Origin: Boswellia sacra
Lineage: Eukaryota; Streptophyta; Magnoliopsida; Sapindales; Burseraceae
Assembly: GCA_013180625.2 (NCBI GenBank)
Contig: SNVD02005095.1
Location: 1-64,000 of the forward strand
Direction: 5' to 3'
Length of the DNA stretch: 64,000 bases
The position numbers and the translations under genes are program-made. A model generated the notes under the pieces. It did not search any database. It was not told where the DNA came from and worked only from the letters and a program-made list of their open reading frames with translations. Positions 33,993 through 47,399 of this stretch are shown piece by piece. How positions within the stretch are numbered: position 1 is the stretch's first letter; the number at the start of each line of letters is the position of its first letter.

Positions 33993-36900
33993 CACTAGAA
34001 GGAATCAGACCTTTCACAACGTTTGAAAAATGATGTAAAACTCTTTCCATAACGTTTTGTAACGTGTTGTTATCGGCGAAGCTGTGAAAGACCCCTCGTT
34101 TATTACAGCGTTTAAAAAACACTGTAAGAAAACGTTGTAAATACTTTATTTACAACATTTTTTCAATGCTATAAATATTGGTTTACAACATGTTTTAAAC
34201 GCTGTAAAGAAGTATTTACAATATTTTTTAAACGCTATGAGATTGAAAGGATTTTAAGAAAAAAAAATGGTTGTTCTGGGTAGAAACTATACTGAATAGC
34301 CCAAAACAATAAATTGCACTAATGCATCAAAATTCATAGATTCCAAATGATTCCTTTCTTTAACTTCAACATGATATTTCTCTACTAATATAAAAATACA
34401 ACCAATTACATAATCTTGTAGCTTTTGTAAGCTTCTAATGTCATCAAATAAACACAAAAATGAAATTTATAAAAGAGATGAAGTAGGTACTATTGTTTTA
34501 CAAAGTTTCCTCTTGACTTACTAAAATTTAAAATGATTAAAAACAATCATACATCATGTATACCTAATTTTATCCAAACCATATGAACGACCAATGCCAA
34601 CTAGAACAAGCCCCATCTTTTCTCTCTAAGCTGCATGTACTCTCTTCAATTCCTCCTGGTTGTAACAATAACAAATAGTTAAATAAGTATGCATTTTGTA
34701 GAGATTTAAGTGGTGACCAATTGGTCTTAATATGCAAATATAAGTGAATTGATTTCGGAGATATATAAGCTAGTAAAGAATAATTTATTAAAGTAAGTTA
34801 AGCATCGTAAAACATCAAAAAGCCAAAAGCTAGACATCAGGAAAACTTTCAGTATGTAAACTAATAGTGCTTTGTTCTTTGTAAATTTTACTAAGCATAG
34901 ACATATGCCTTGTCTAAAAATTTCTCCAAAAAAAAAAAAATTAACTTTTCAAATAGAGTCCCTGTTATCCATCATGTTACCTGTATGGTTTAAAACAAGC
35001 TGCGCTCGTTAAATAATGGGAACCCTTTGCAATAGTAAATTAGTAGGAACATTATGTTACTGCTAGTCTAATAGTAACTATAATTAATCTGACTTAAATC
35101 TAATCAATAATGTTAACCACTTGGTTAATTTTATAAAAGGACATTATGGTGTGCTTTAGGCATGCAAAGCAAGAAATAAATCTAATCAATGCAATTATTA
35201 AAATTATTTAATTTACCTTCACTTGTTAAAAAGCTTATCTTACAAGGTAGGCAATAAGAAAGCCTAAATGAAAACTACAGTATAATTCTCCATATTTATA
35301 GAAGTGAAATCATAAACTATAGAAAAATTGGTCATATTTTACCTATGTGAGAGGAAATAAAGCTGCTGATACTAGAGGTGTCAAATGAAGAGCAATTTGG
35401 AGGTACTTCACTGCAATTTTATAGTCATCATTAAGCAATAATTGTATGGATGAACTCAAGGCCCGAACATGATTAAAAATAAAAACAATATAGCATGATG
35501 ATAAGATTACAGACTCATGCACACTTTTGAATATCAAGTATTCATCAATAGGAAGGCAGACTCACAAAAGTAAGACTATTTAGTAAAGCAAGTGAGAAAA
35601 ATAAACAATAAGGAATTGGAAAAGTTGGAAATCAAATTTCTATTCCCAGAAAATGTAATAAAGAAAAATTGAAGAAATTAAAAAGAAAAGAAAGAAAGAG
35701 ATAAATAGAGTTATCAATTACTCTGCTCTTCAACTAGAAATTTCATCTAATAATCATGGGTAATGGAATAAGGAAAATATTGATAAAAAATTTTATTTAA
35801 ATATAATTTTAAACATAAACCTCATCATTTTATTTGAAACAAGGATAATTGAAGAAAATATTTAAATATAATTAAAAACATAAATACAAGAGTGGGGTTT
35901 AGAGGTTATAAGAAGCCGAACCTCATCATTGATTATAGATCTATATTTTTTATACTAAAGTTTGTTGACGACTATCATTTTTATTAACCAAGTTTAAATA
36001 TATCAATATATGTCAGCGCTAGACTAGGCTTATATCTTCAACATGACAGAGCTATAAAACTGTGTATTTAGCTTTTTGTCCTCTGTTTTCTCACATTCCA
36101 AAGAACAAATGTGTGTTCAGCCAATCATTAAAGATATAAAAGCTTTTAATAAGTATCGAATTGTAAATAAGAAGTTGCAAACATTTCAACCTTACTATGA
36201 TCTCATGACTGACACCATGACCAGCTTCCAAGCTATTCAAAATTGCTTCAACATAAACTAAGGCATCCATCCAAATTCTTCCATAGGGTTAACAGCTCTT
36301 CCATTAATCAAAAGCATAACTTTCACTCATGCTAAAGGAAGCATCAGTATACAATTATATAAAACGAAAGGCCAAGCAGAATTCCTTCTAAATATTCTTT
36401 TTTTTAATGAAATAAACATCAACAATCTTTATTACTTGCTAGAACCATTTTAGACGTTATCATAAAAAATTAAAATGAGCAATCTTTTGCCATGAGAAGG
36501 ACAAGGTAGAGTCGATCATATATAGAGCTTAATGAAAAGTAAAGTAGAGAACACTTAATCTTTAGAGGAATTGTATCGAACACCTTTTATTAAAATTAAA
36601 AAAAAAACCAACATCAATTTAGACAAGGTTTGAAGATAAGCATTGGATAATTACAATTGTACACCTAATAAATTTAAATAGTCAAACAACAACTATAAAT
36701 ATAATTAAAGAAAATGAAAGTAATTAGAAAAATTAAAGCGCGAATCGTTCATAAGGAAAGTATACCTTCGCAAGCCTTAAGAATGGAAGATCAAACAACT
36801 TCTACTTTCTCTTCTTCGAATGGAGAAAAATCATCAGCGGTATCATTCTCTATGCCATAAGCCATCCAAGTCCAAGAATTGGGCTTCGTACAGATCAAAT

Positions 36901-37549
36901 AAAACCAGGTCATGAGTTTCTTAGAAAAGAATAGAATAGGACAAAGCATAGCACAATGTAAACACATCATATCATAACACATCGGAAGAGAATAAAGTGC
37001 CAAAATCATCTTACCTTGCTTGAGTCCACAACAGATCGCCCGTTCTCTTCGTGCACAAGCTATTCCCAACCTAATCCCTAATCTAAATAGCTACTCAAAT
37101 CACTTGCTTGGACGGATCGAAAGGCCAGGTCTAAGCGAAGATACGTAATGATGAGCGAAACCCTAATCTCTAATCGGAATAGCTATCGGAAGGTTTAGAG
37201 TGAAAGGAATATAGGAGTGACTGATTTCAAAGTGAAAGGGATTAAGAGTGTAGGGATTGAGCGAGCAAGGGATTTAGAGTGAAAAGGAAGGCGGGTAAGC
37301 TATTACGCGACCGCAAAAATAAAAAGAAAAAAATTAATATAGTTCTCCTAAAACGCAGCGTTTGACATTGTATTTGGTATACAACTTCACAGTGTTTCTT
37401 AATTACATGGTGTCAAACTATTTCATTTTACATATAAATAGTGTGCATGTTGTAGATAGGGGCAGGGGTGTTGATTGGTTGATCTTTTACAATGTTTACC
37501 TAAAAAATGCTGTAAACCAGTCTTGTAAAAAGTCCAAATTCTTGTAGTG
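33993..37549. mobile_element. CACTA (En/Spm-like) non-autonomous transposon
   Basis: Left end CACTAGAAGGAATCAGAC; right end in reverse complement CACTACAAGAATTTGGAC. CACTACAAGAA is the common start of plant CACTA elements. The subterminal regions hold many short repeats of the type ACAACGTTT, TTTAAACGCTGTAAA and TTTACAACAT (34,000-34,240; 37,350-37,530), the expected transposase-binding sites. Flanks ATA and ACA are a 3-bp duplication with one mismatch. No transposase is present; exon-like fragments fill part of the interior. It lies between the extra ORF and the 3' LTR of Sirevirus B. Confidence 0.85.
34560..37100 (-). other. Exon-like fragments inside the CACTA element (possible captured gene)
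   Basis: On the minus strand, blocks with coding character follow one another. At 37,069-36,791 there is an open frame ending SWTWMAYGIENDTADDFSPF then EEEKVEVV. At about 36,250 there is a frame with ALVYVEAILNSLEAG. At 35,470-35,343 there is ALSSSIQLLLNDDYKIAVKY then LQIALHLTPLVSAAL. At 34,655-34,570 there is KMGLVLVGIGRSYGLD. Some edges look like splice sites. This fits capture of host gene pieces, which CACTA elements are known to do. I do not recognise the donor gene. Stops interrupt the blocks, so no protein is claimed. Confidence 0.35.
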
Positions 37550-38495
37550 ACACAATAGTAGAAATAACTAACTTTCAGGCATCACAGACAAAACTGCAAG
37601 AACATAACTGAATCTGCCACTAGTTATCAGACATAGAGCACCAATAGCTTGCAATTTGCAAACTGGATTGTAATAAACTCAAATCAAAATCTAGACAAAA
37701 CATTGTAACATAAAATTCAATTGCTCCCCCTAAATGTGAAAATAGCTCCCCGTTACTTAAAGCAAACATTAAACCTGCAAACAGCACAATTTAAAATATA
37801 TACAGTAGAATTACAATCTGCATAACAATTCAACCAAACACCAATCCCTGCAAGTTTAAACGTTAACCAAATATTCAATAACCAAAAAAGTAAGCACAAA
37901 AAAACTTAAGCACAGAAACATCCATCATAAAAAACATCCGCCAATAACGGAATACTACTCCCTTTTGATTTCATAACAAGTGCCAAAGACTAAGAGGGAA
38001 TCACAAAGTTCAAAAACAACATGAAAAATTAAAAATATTCTCAGGACAACCTGGTAGAGTTACACACAAGTAATTTTGATGGTTGCTCGGGGCGTTTTTT
38101 GGATTTTCCAGCTATGGTTTTCTATCTCTTAACATAGTAGTCGGAGAGATTTCTATAGGAGCTTGGATCAGAGTTGGTGGGGCACTTGTTTAAAGTGGCA
38201 ACTACCGCAACTGTCTCTCAAATTTCACAAGCATGTCTTTCAACTGTATTTTCTATCTTTTGAGAAATATCCAGCAATGTTTTAGCCGCTTGCTGTGTGA
38301 CATGAGGTGGAGATGAACATGGAGCTAGATCATATTATAGTGGTTTTGGAGTGTCATCCATTGATTTTGAAGAACTCTTGCTTTGTGGAGATTCAACTAT
38401 AGCTAGTTTGGCTTTCTTCTTACTCCTCTTTTTGTCCTTCCTCTTTTTCTTCTTCATTGAAGTTTCACCACTTGATTTGGACTCTAACTTCTCTT

Positions 38496-41400
38496 TCAGA
38501 CTCTGCAGTTTTGCTTGATAGCTTGATTTTTTTGCACAAGGTCAGCTAAAGAAGAGGTGATTAAAGTAAACTGCTCACTAATAGAAGCCATTTGGTCTGG
38601 CCGAGGTGGTCTCCTCTGTCTAGGCTGTCTCTGAAGAATTTCCTCCCCCTCAGGAAAATTTTTAATTCTAGTCATGACACCTTTCTTGATAATAGAAAGA
38701 ATTTCTTTAGTGGTCTCACCATCCTCCAATTCGATCTCATTTTGCATCAACAGAGCATGAATCGTGTAGGGTACAACAAGCAGTTTCTTATGAGACTGAT
38801 AAGTTGCAATTTGAATAATGTGATTGTACATCCACAAGCCAAGATTAATTGAACGATTTGTGCCAACATAGTGAAGAAATTTGGCTCTATCCTCTCTAAC
38901 TTTGTTTTGGTGTGTGAATGGAAACCAGTTATACTGAGTAATCTTATGCAGTACCTGATATTTCATAATCAAATGCTTTTGATCAATGCCATCATGTGGA
39001 TCTCAATATAAATCACGACTCTTAGTCAGCTCAAAAGTAACCTCACTCCAAATCACTACCAACAGTGTGTTGAATGCCAATAGGAATTTCATAAAGCTGA
39101 TTTATAACATTTGGTGAGAATCAAATCAATTTTTCTCTACAATAAACCTTATGATAATAACAGCTCGTAGGATCATCAATGCATGACAATATATTGGCGT
39201 AGAATTCTTGGACAATAGATTTTACAAGAGGGGTCAGATTTGTTATCGTTCTCATCTAATGCCTGCATTTAATCACCTTTCTGAGGTGGTAATCATCAAA
39301 TTCATCTACTTTGACAGGCCTTTCCATACGAATTTCTCTCTTAGATGTGTATCTTCTATACTTGTCGCATTATCCTTCTTCAAGAACTTGTGATTGCGAA
39401 GATTTGCACGATCCTGGACTTCACCAAACATGACATCATCGTTGACACGACCCACCCCTAAGTACACGAATAAATCGTGCCTAAAATTGTTCACTAAGAG
39501 AATGATCTTTCCATTAATTATCTCCCTACACTTTTGCTCCGCCACTCTAATAAAAATATTCATAAAAAAAATTATTTCTAATTTATATCTTTTATGTAAA
39601 ATACCTAAGAAAAATTTTAATGAAAACCGACAGAGTTTCTCCTATAATTTGAACAAAACCCCTGTAAAAACACACATTTTTATACTTCTAAAAATATTTC
39701 TCATCCAAACTTCTTTCAGAACTTTCATCCTCATCAACCATAACATGCTAAAAGATAGATAACTCATACTCAACATACTTAATATTTAAAAATTTATACA
39801 AAGTACATAAAAATGAAATGCTTTTAATGCATGAAAAATTTTTATACATCGTGTGGCCTTCTTTAGCATCAGAGACAACTTAGCACCAAACATTTAGCAC
39901 CTGTTTGGAAAAAAGAATAGGAAAAGAGTGAGCTGAAGGCTCAATGAGTGGACAAAAATTATTACATAAAATATTACTTTCTTTCTTTTATACAACTCAT
40001 TTCTTGAATAAAGCTTTATGTTCTAAAATCTCATTTTCTTAAAACAAAATACAACATTTAATCACTTTTAAAAGGAAATCAGTAAACTTTTCTTTCCAAA
40101 ATAACGTATAAAGACTATTTCTTCCCAACTTTCTTTATAAACTTCATTCTTATAAAACAACTGTAAAAATTTATTAACCCTTTGTAAAGAAAATACTTTA
40201 TATAACTCTTTAACTTACTTACCAAAATAACTTAATATTCTTAAATTATATAAACAAATCACTTATGTACCTTTACTTTGAACCCTTATTTAATCTCGTA
40301 CACAGTGCAAAATATATCACTATATCTCCTTCTTTTCTATAAAATAAATGTATAAGTAGAAGCCAAAAGGAATCAAATAATATAGAACTTTTAAATAACA
40401 TTCCTCTCATTATATACTCGGTCACTTATTGACTTTATTTTCTAAACCAATCCTAAATTGTATGACTATAACTACCTCATAAAAAAAATCATATAACACC
40501 TTTCTGACTAAAAAATCTTATCTCATATTTATATTTAAGAAAAATCTATCGTACTTGTTAAAATGTCATCAAATCTCTCATAGAATTTTCAAAACAAATA
40601 GCTTTTGATAAAAAATCTTCAATATACAATTGCTTGATTCTATACTCTTTAAAAATAGTGAAAAGAATGCATATCTTCTCAATCTTATAAAATAAAGCTC
40701 ATGATGATATTGCTAAAATCATCGCTTCAATTATTTAATATACAAAATATAATTTTCTTAAAAATCTTCTTTCAAAAGAAACTTTTGTGAATAATGCTTC
40801 TTTCTCAAACTAACTCATATAAACATATTTAAAACTCTTTTTATTACATTAAACAAGTACCCCTGAAGCTGTCTGATCCTGTCTGGCGAGATCTAACATC
40901 GCAAAGGCAGAGCTATCTGAATTTTCTCATACCTGGTGAGATCTACATCACGCAGGCAGAACTATCTATACCTGGCGAGATCTGACATCGCACAGGCCTG
41001 CTATCTGGTCATATGCATGCGTAGAGCTGCCCCTAAAGGGCTAAAGCACCTAGATCACACGGTCCAAAGCCTCTCTGTGTGTCTAAATAGGCCCCAAAGG
41101 CCTCTATCTGTATAACTTTCTGTCTGAAATCTGTTGTCTGACTGTCTAAGTGAGCTGGATACTAGCTTAGTATAATATAACTAAATTTTCTTATTTTTTG
41201 CTAAAACTAATTTCTTTTCAAAATTTGCTTCATATGCTAAACCATTGCTTCCCAAGTAGATTTATCAAAATTTGTAAAACTTATATAAGCTGAAGCTGAT
41301 AATATCTGAATCCTAGAAAATCCATGATAAATATTTAAAAGAGTAATTGCAAATACTTTAAGAAGTCCTCGAAATCAAATTACTATATAAAAAAAAATGA

Positions 41401-43363
41401 TCGTAATTATTCTACTTTTACACTTTCTATAAAATGGTAAAATATGCATCTATAATAATATAGAAAACAATTCATATATAAAATATGAATATTTCTTTAA
41501 AAGTGCTATATCTTTGTTTAGAACAACTTCTGAAACTAAACGTAAGTCTAGAACTATTTTAAAACTAACTCTGAAATATTCGATTTATTGAAGACAACAT
41601 AATAAATAATGCTAAATTTACATTCAAGAATTTGTAGGAACTAACTTGAATACTTCTAACTTTGCTAAAATATTCTTGTAAACATATTCATAAAATACTG
41701 AATGCATCACTAAATATTTTTCTTAGTTAATCTAGAACATAAATCTTCTAAACCTCTTTGGGATTTCCCTAACTTTTCTTAAAAATTACAATTTTAAATC
41801 ATTATTTTCCAATAAATAAAATACTTTTTTAACTTACTATAGACCATAGTTTTATTTTATTTTATTCTTATTTTTGTCTCAAAATCTCATACCCCAAAAT
41901 CTTACACTTCCCATTTAACATTCTTTTATAACAGCCTTTCACATATTATACTTCAAAGCTTCATTAATTCCCCAAAACTCCAATTCAGGATTTCAAAAAT
42001 TTCCAAAATCTTAAAATCGTGATTTAACTGAAAATTTTAGAATTCTGCATCTAGGTCCCTCCAAGTTCTGGAACAGTTTTCTAAATTTGTAGTTCAACCC
42101 TTGCTGCTAGACAGTTTCAGAATTTGGCATTATCACCCCTGTAGAATTAAATTCTAATTTCCAAAACTTTTTATTTCTAAAATAATTTGCTATTATTTTG
42201 AATATAAAATCACTCATCATTTTGTAAATCAAAACACCATTTCTTCAACATGTGTATTTATTTAAAGAAAATAACTAAATACTTCAATTTACTATACAAA
42301 TTCATATAATTTTAAATGTCTCTTTTCCAATCATAAAAAAAACTTTCTACTTTCCAACTACATATAGCATACATTCATTCTACAACTTTCACTTTAAATT
42401 CATTTTTCTCTTGTACTCAAACTTATCAAAACAACGCTTACTACATATTCAAAAACTAATTTACTAGCACCACCCATAACCATCTCTTTTATCCAAAATT
42501 TAATACTTTACACACACTTATTTCCAAAATACACAAATCATCATTATCTGTTCTACAAACATTTAATATAACTCAATTAATTAAAGTAATAATTTAAATC
42601 ATATGAAAAACCATAAATTTAATACACTTTAATATAATATGAAATTCTCAAAACATAATCCACTCATTGTATTTAAGCTCCTTTTTGGGTGAGTAACATT
42701 CTAGGAATTGTTGGATGACCGGAAAACATCATCGGAAGTGTCGCCGCAAGTCATCGCCGATGAGTGAATAGTGATCAAATTTCATTTCTCTACTATCGGA
42801 TTTTAACCGAAAAATGCATACAAAGCCGTCGACTTCCACGCTTTGATCCACAAAAACAATGAAGAACCCAAGGACAAGACATATATGGTTGGAAAGAGGA
42901 TGTTCCAAGCTTCAAAAAGACATATTGTGGAGCCGAAGATTCACCGACAATCGATCGAAATCGCTGATCAAAGGCGACGGTAAACAGTGAAAATTCTCCT
43001 CCCCCTCTCTTTCCCGTTTCTGTCTCCTCTTCTTCCCCCCTCTCTTGTTTTTGTAAGACATTTTTGGGTTGGGCTGGGCTTTCTTTACTTAAGCCCAATG
43101 GGCATTACAATCGTCCTCACTCATGGTTGGGTCAACTGGAACTGGTGGTGTTAGAGGTGAATATGGTTCTCTCGTTGATGATTATTCTGGTTTTGTCAGA
43201 GGTGACTATTCTGTTTTGATTTCTAGGTTCACTTGCAGTTCTTGCAGTACTTGCTGCTCTTTTTGGCTTGGTTCCTCTTCAGTTGAAGAGGCAGAGATTG
43301 AAGAAGATCCAATGGTTGGGGTTTTATTGATGAAGATCAAGTTTTAGCTTTGCGTTTGGCCAT
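38496..43363 (-). pseudogene. Extra (env-position) ORF of Sirevirus B, split by a solo LTR
   Basis: A reading frame between pol and the 3' LTR. The conserved block (38,972-38,496) has VREDRAKFLHYVGTNRSINL and a proline/arginine-rich and coiled tail (QRQPRQRRPPRPDQMASISE). The phrase resembles the plant-transposon protein domain that Pfam calls Transposase_32, common in extra ORFs of plant LTR retrotransposons. The upstream part (39,563-39,438 and 43,110-43,363) is interrupted by the LTR insertion at 39,443-43,109; taking out the insertion and one target duplication leaves the frame continuous. Stops, including one a few codons after the ATG at 43,363, show decay. Function in the element is unknown, and an envelope role is not demonstrated. 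Confidence 0.6.
39438..43114. mobile_element. Probable solo LTR of a Ty3/gypsy element, 3.67 kb
   Basis: The element is 39443-43109, starting TGACACGACCC and ending GGGCATTACA, with a perfect duplication ATCGT at 39438-39442 and 43110-43114. There is no PBS, PPT, second LTR or pol frame inside, so a solo LTR formed by LTR-LTR recombination is the best explanation. The TGACACGACCC terminus resembles LTRs of plant gypsy chromoviruses; the orientation is uncertain. A short degenerate tandem array (GGCGAGATCTGACATCGCA and variants) lies at about 40,875-41,010. The 101-residue ORF at 43,098-42,793 is LTR sequence. Confidence 0.78.
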
Positions 43364-44279
43364 GGCGGTAAAGAAGAAGTTTTGGTAGCTGTTGCATTTT
43401 GAGGTTAATAAAAACAAAAAAGTAAAAAGAGATTTATATAATCAAGAGTTCTAATAACTTAGTGTGATATAATCAACACGTAATCCCAATTCAATCCAAA
43501 TTCTAGGAGTTCAAATTTGAATAAAATCAATTTTCCAGAATCAATTAAATTCATGAAAGAGAAAATCTCTCTTTGCACAGATTTTTATCACTTTCATTAT
43601 CGTAATTCAAAAATATTTTAAAAAAATTAATTAATTAAGGCAATTGAAGATTATATAGACTAATGAGCTTTCAGAACACCAAAATCTTCCCACCATTGAA
43701 TAACCTCCCCCTTAAAATGACTTTGCTGAAATGGCTTATTTTTTACACATCAACATATACGAAAATAGAATCGAGTCTTAGATGAAGCACTGTTCACAAG
43801 TTATACTGCACATAATTGAAAACAATTAAATTTTACATAACTGAAATATCTAAACTTCATAAAGTCACTTTAAAACCAAGCATGTATCGAAATTGTTTAA
43901 ACACATAACAAAATCAATTTTCATTACCTTAACATTCAATTATGTTGAGTGGTCAACATGAGCATGCTTCATATACACACAAACATTAATCTCAACATGA
44001 ATTTTTTTTGTCAAACCAGTAGCTTTCACATATGAAATAAGGTAGCCCTTTTCCATTAGAGTGGGTAACCTCAACATATTTCCCAGATACATTGAAGCTA
44101 TTCTCTAAGGATAGCTCTCACACATAATAACTGGTAGCCCTCTCTGGTTTTGACATTAAATTACCAACAAGTTTAAACAATCAAAACAGCTCAACCATGC
44201 TTAAGTTGAAAAATTGACTAATGGTGCTACAGATATAAATAACATAATTAAACATGGTTTTTATGCAGACAACTAACAA

Positions 44280-47200
44280 ATGCCTATGGCTTTTCTCAGT
44301 TTTTCAAGTCCCAATTCATTTATTGCTTTAGTAAACAAGCCAGCTAATTGATTCTCGGTAGAGATATGTTCAATGTGGATTGTTTGGATTGAACAAGCTC
44401 TCTAATAAAATGATGCCTTATATCAATGTGCTTAGTTCTAGAATGTTGGACTAGATTTTTTGAGATATTAATTGCGCTAATATTATCACAAAACAAAGTT
44501 TTATAGAATCTTGATTAATACTATAGTCACTTATCATTTGTTTTATCCAAACTAATTGAGTGTAACAGCTCCCAACAACCATGTATTCAGCCTCTACTGT
44601 GGATAATGAAATTTTATTTTGCTTTTTGCTATGCTAAGAGACTAGATTATTGCCTAGGTGAAAGCAGTCACCCGAAGTGCTTTTCCTATCATCAATGTTT
44701 CTAGCCCAATCTACATCACTATACCCTGCAAGACATGTATTTGTTTCCTTAGTAAACCATATTCCAAAATCAGATATCCTATGAACATACCTGATAATTC
44801 TCTTCACTGCTGATAAATGTAGTTCTTTCTAACATAATTGAAAAGGAGCACATAAGCCAACACTGAAACTGATGTCAGGTCTGCTTACAGTCAGGTATAG
44901 GAGACTTCCAATCATGCGTCTATAAAGGCTTGAATCAATGTCATTACCTATATTCTCTTTTGTTAGTTTGATGTTAGTACTCATGAGAGTCCTAAGTGCC
45001 TTGGCCTTGTCAAGTTCAAATTTCTTTACTAAGTTTATAGCATACTTTGATTGTGAAATAAAAATTCCACTTTCAAGTTGCTTCACTAGTAAACCAAGAA
45101 GGAAATTCAACTCTCCTACCATGCTCATCTCAAATTCACTCTGCATTAGCTCAACAAATTCATTAGCTCTGACTTTATTAGTGGAACCGAATACAATATC
45201 ATCAACATACACTTGAGCAACAGTGAAATAACTTGAAGCGTGTAATGAATAAAGTTTTATCATTGCTTCCTCGAGTGTAGCCTCTTGAATCAAGAAGCTA
45301 GTCAATCTCTCATACCAAGCTCTAAGAGCTTGTTTCAAATCATACAATTCCTTGTGAAGCTTGTACACAAAATTTGGATGTCTGATATCAACAAATCCTT
45401 TGGGCTATTCAACAGAAGCCTCTTCGTTAAGATAACCATTCAAGAAGGCTATCTTAATATCCATTTGAAACTATTTAAAGTTCAACAAACATGCAATAGT
45501 AAGCAGCAACATAATAGATTCAAGTCTAGCAATAGGTGCAAAGGTTTTCTCAAAATCAATGCCTTCAATTTGAGTATAACAATGTGTAATTACCTAGCTT
45601 TATTTCTAATAACTTCCTCATTTTCATCAGTTTTGTTTTTAAAAATCTATTTAGTTTCCATAACGTTTGCATCTTTTGGTCTAGGAGCTAACACCTATAC
45701 TTTATTTTTTTGAAGCTGATTTAATTCTTCTTCCATTGCACTTATTTAGACATCTTCTTTTAAAGCTTTATTGACATTTTTTATATTCTATTAATGAGAC
45801 AGAACAACAGTGACTTACCATATTTTTCATCTTGCTACTTGTTTTCATTGTACTTTCTAGACTTCCAATGATTGAAGTTGTGGGATGTACCTTTTGAATC
45901 CAAGAAGGTGGATCTCTTCTAATACCAATATCTTTTATTTGATTTTCGACTAGATTAATATTGTTTGATGGTTCAGTTTTGTCTGAGGCAACTGAAATAG
46001 TTGTATCAGTTGTAACTGGCTATGTCTTGCTATCTGTAGTAGCTGAGTCCAAATCTTCTGTAATCTCTGCATTCTCTGACAAACTAATAATATGCTTTTC
46101 CTATGAATAAATAGACAAATCATTAGTATCATCAAACACCATATTGCTTGATTCCATAATGGTCTCAGTTCTCAAATTATAAACTTTAAAAGCTTTGTTA
46201 TTTGTAGAATAACCAACAAAAACTCCCTCATCACGTTTAGCATCAAACTTGCCCAACTGCTCCCTACCATTCAATATAAAGCACACGTAACCAAAAATAT
46301 GAAAATATTTGAGGTTAAGTTTCCTTCCTTTTAGAATTTTATAAGGGGTTTATGTTGTTCTAGGTCTCAAGAACACTTTACCATTCCATTTTGTTTAGGC
46401 GTCTTTGGAGCTGAAAATTCATGAGATATGCCATGAAATTTACAAAAATTTGCATAGGAAATATTTTTGAATTCTTTTCCATGATCACTTCCAATTTTTA
46501 TGATTCTACTAATGTTCATGTTTTGTTCATTCTTAAGTTTAACACATAAGTTCCTGAAAACTTCAAACGTGTCAGATTTTTCACGAATAAATTCGACCCA
46601 AGTAAACCTTTAAAAATCATCAACAAAAAAAAAACATACCTCTTTCTAGCAATGCTCTAAATTTGCATAGGTCTTATGAGGTCAATATGTAGCAAATCTA
46701 AAATTTTAGATGTGCTAAGGTGTGTGTTAAAGCTATGTGATCCTCTTATCTGTTTACCTAACTGACGTGGTCCATAAATGCCATTTGGTTTGTCATCAAA
46801 AGTAGGAACACCCTTAACTGCACCAGTCTTAGTTAACTTAACTAAGTTCTTATAGTTTATGTGTCCTAGCTTTTTGTGCCATAACTTTTAATCAAATATT
46901 TTGACAAAAAATACATTGATGCTTGTTAATAAGTAGCGATTGTCATTTGATCGCGTGCCTTCAAGAATGCAATTTTCATATTTGTCTAAAACCATGCACT
47001 TGTTTTGAGTAAAATTTACGTCAAACTGATATCACAAATTTACGTCAAACTGATATCACAAATTTGACTTACACTAATTAGATTAGCTTTCAACCTTTCA
47101 ACAAATAATGCATTTTTCAACTCAGGCAAGCCTTCAACACACAAGGTACCCTTACCTAGCACTTTGCTTTTAGCTTTAACACCAAACATGATTGTCCCTT

Positions 47201-47290
47201 CCTTACATGATCTGATGTTTTTCAAGAAGTTCTTGTTCCTTGTCATGTGTCTTGAACATCTGCTATCAAAATACCAAAAAATCATTAGCT
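44280..47290 (-). pseudogene. pol: Decayed copia pol of Sirevirus B
   Basis: From 5' to 3' on the minus strand: protease (47,285-47,040) with WYFDSRCSRHMTRN, where the active-site DSG has become DSR; integrase (about 46,860-45,950) in pieces, with a C-terminal block GREQLGKFDAKRDEGVFVGY; RT (about 45,720-44,829) with LHKELYDLKQALRAWYERL and the YVDDIVFGSTN catalytic motif; and RNase H (about 44,640-44,280) with [16 protein letters not shown]. Stops and frameshifts separate every block. Order and motifs are those of Ty1/copia. More decayed than the pol of element A. Confidence 0.88.
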
Positions 47291-47399
47291 GTGGATTTTA
47301 AAGCAAGAAAAGCAACATTATATATAGTTACCTGTTTCTTAACTGGTCAAGTTTTAGGTAACTGTCTGAACTGTTTAGATTTCTTATTCAATAATTTTA

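Noticed and set aside
39394..39762. 122-codon plus-strand ORF
   Set aside because: Crosses the boundary between Sirevirus B and the inserted LTR; composition is AT-rich low complexity.
42793..43098. 101-codon ORF
   Set aside because: Lies at the end of the solo LTR and has no recognisable domain; kept as LTR sequence.
43123..43347. 74-codon plus-strand ORF
   Set aside because: Antisense of the 5' part of the extra ORF of Sirevirus B.
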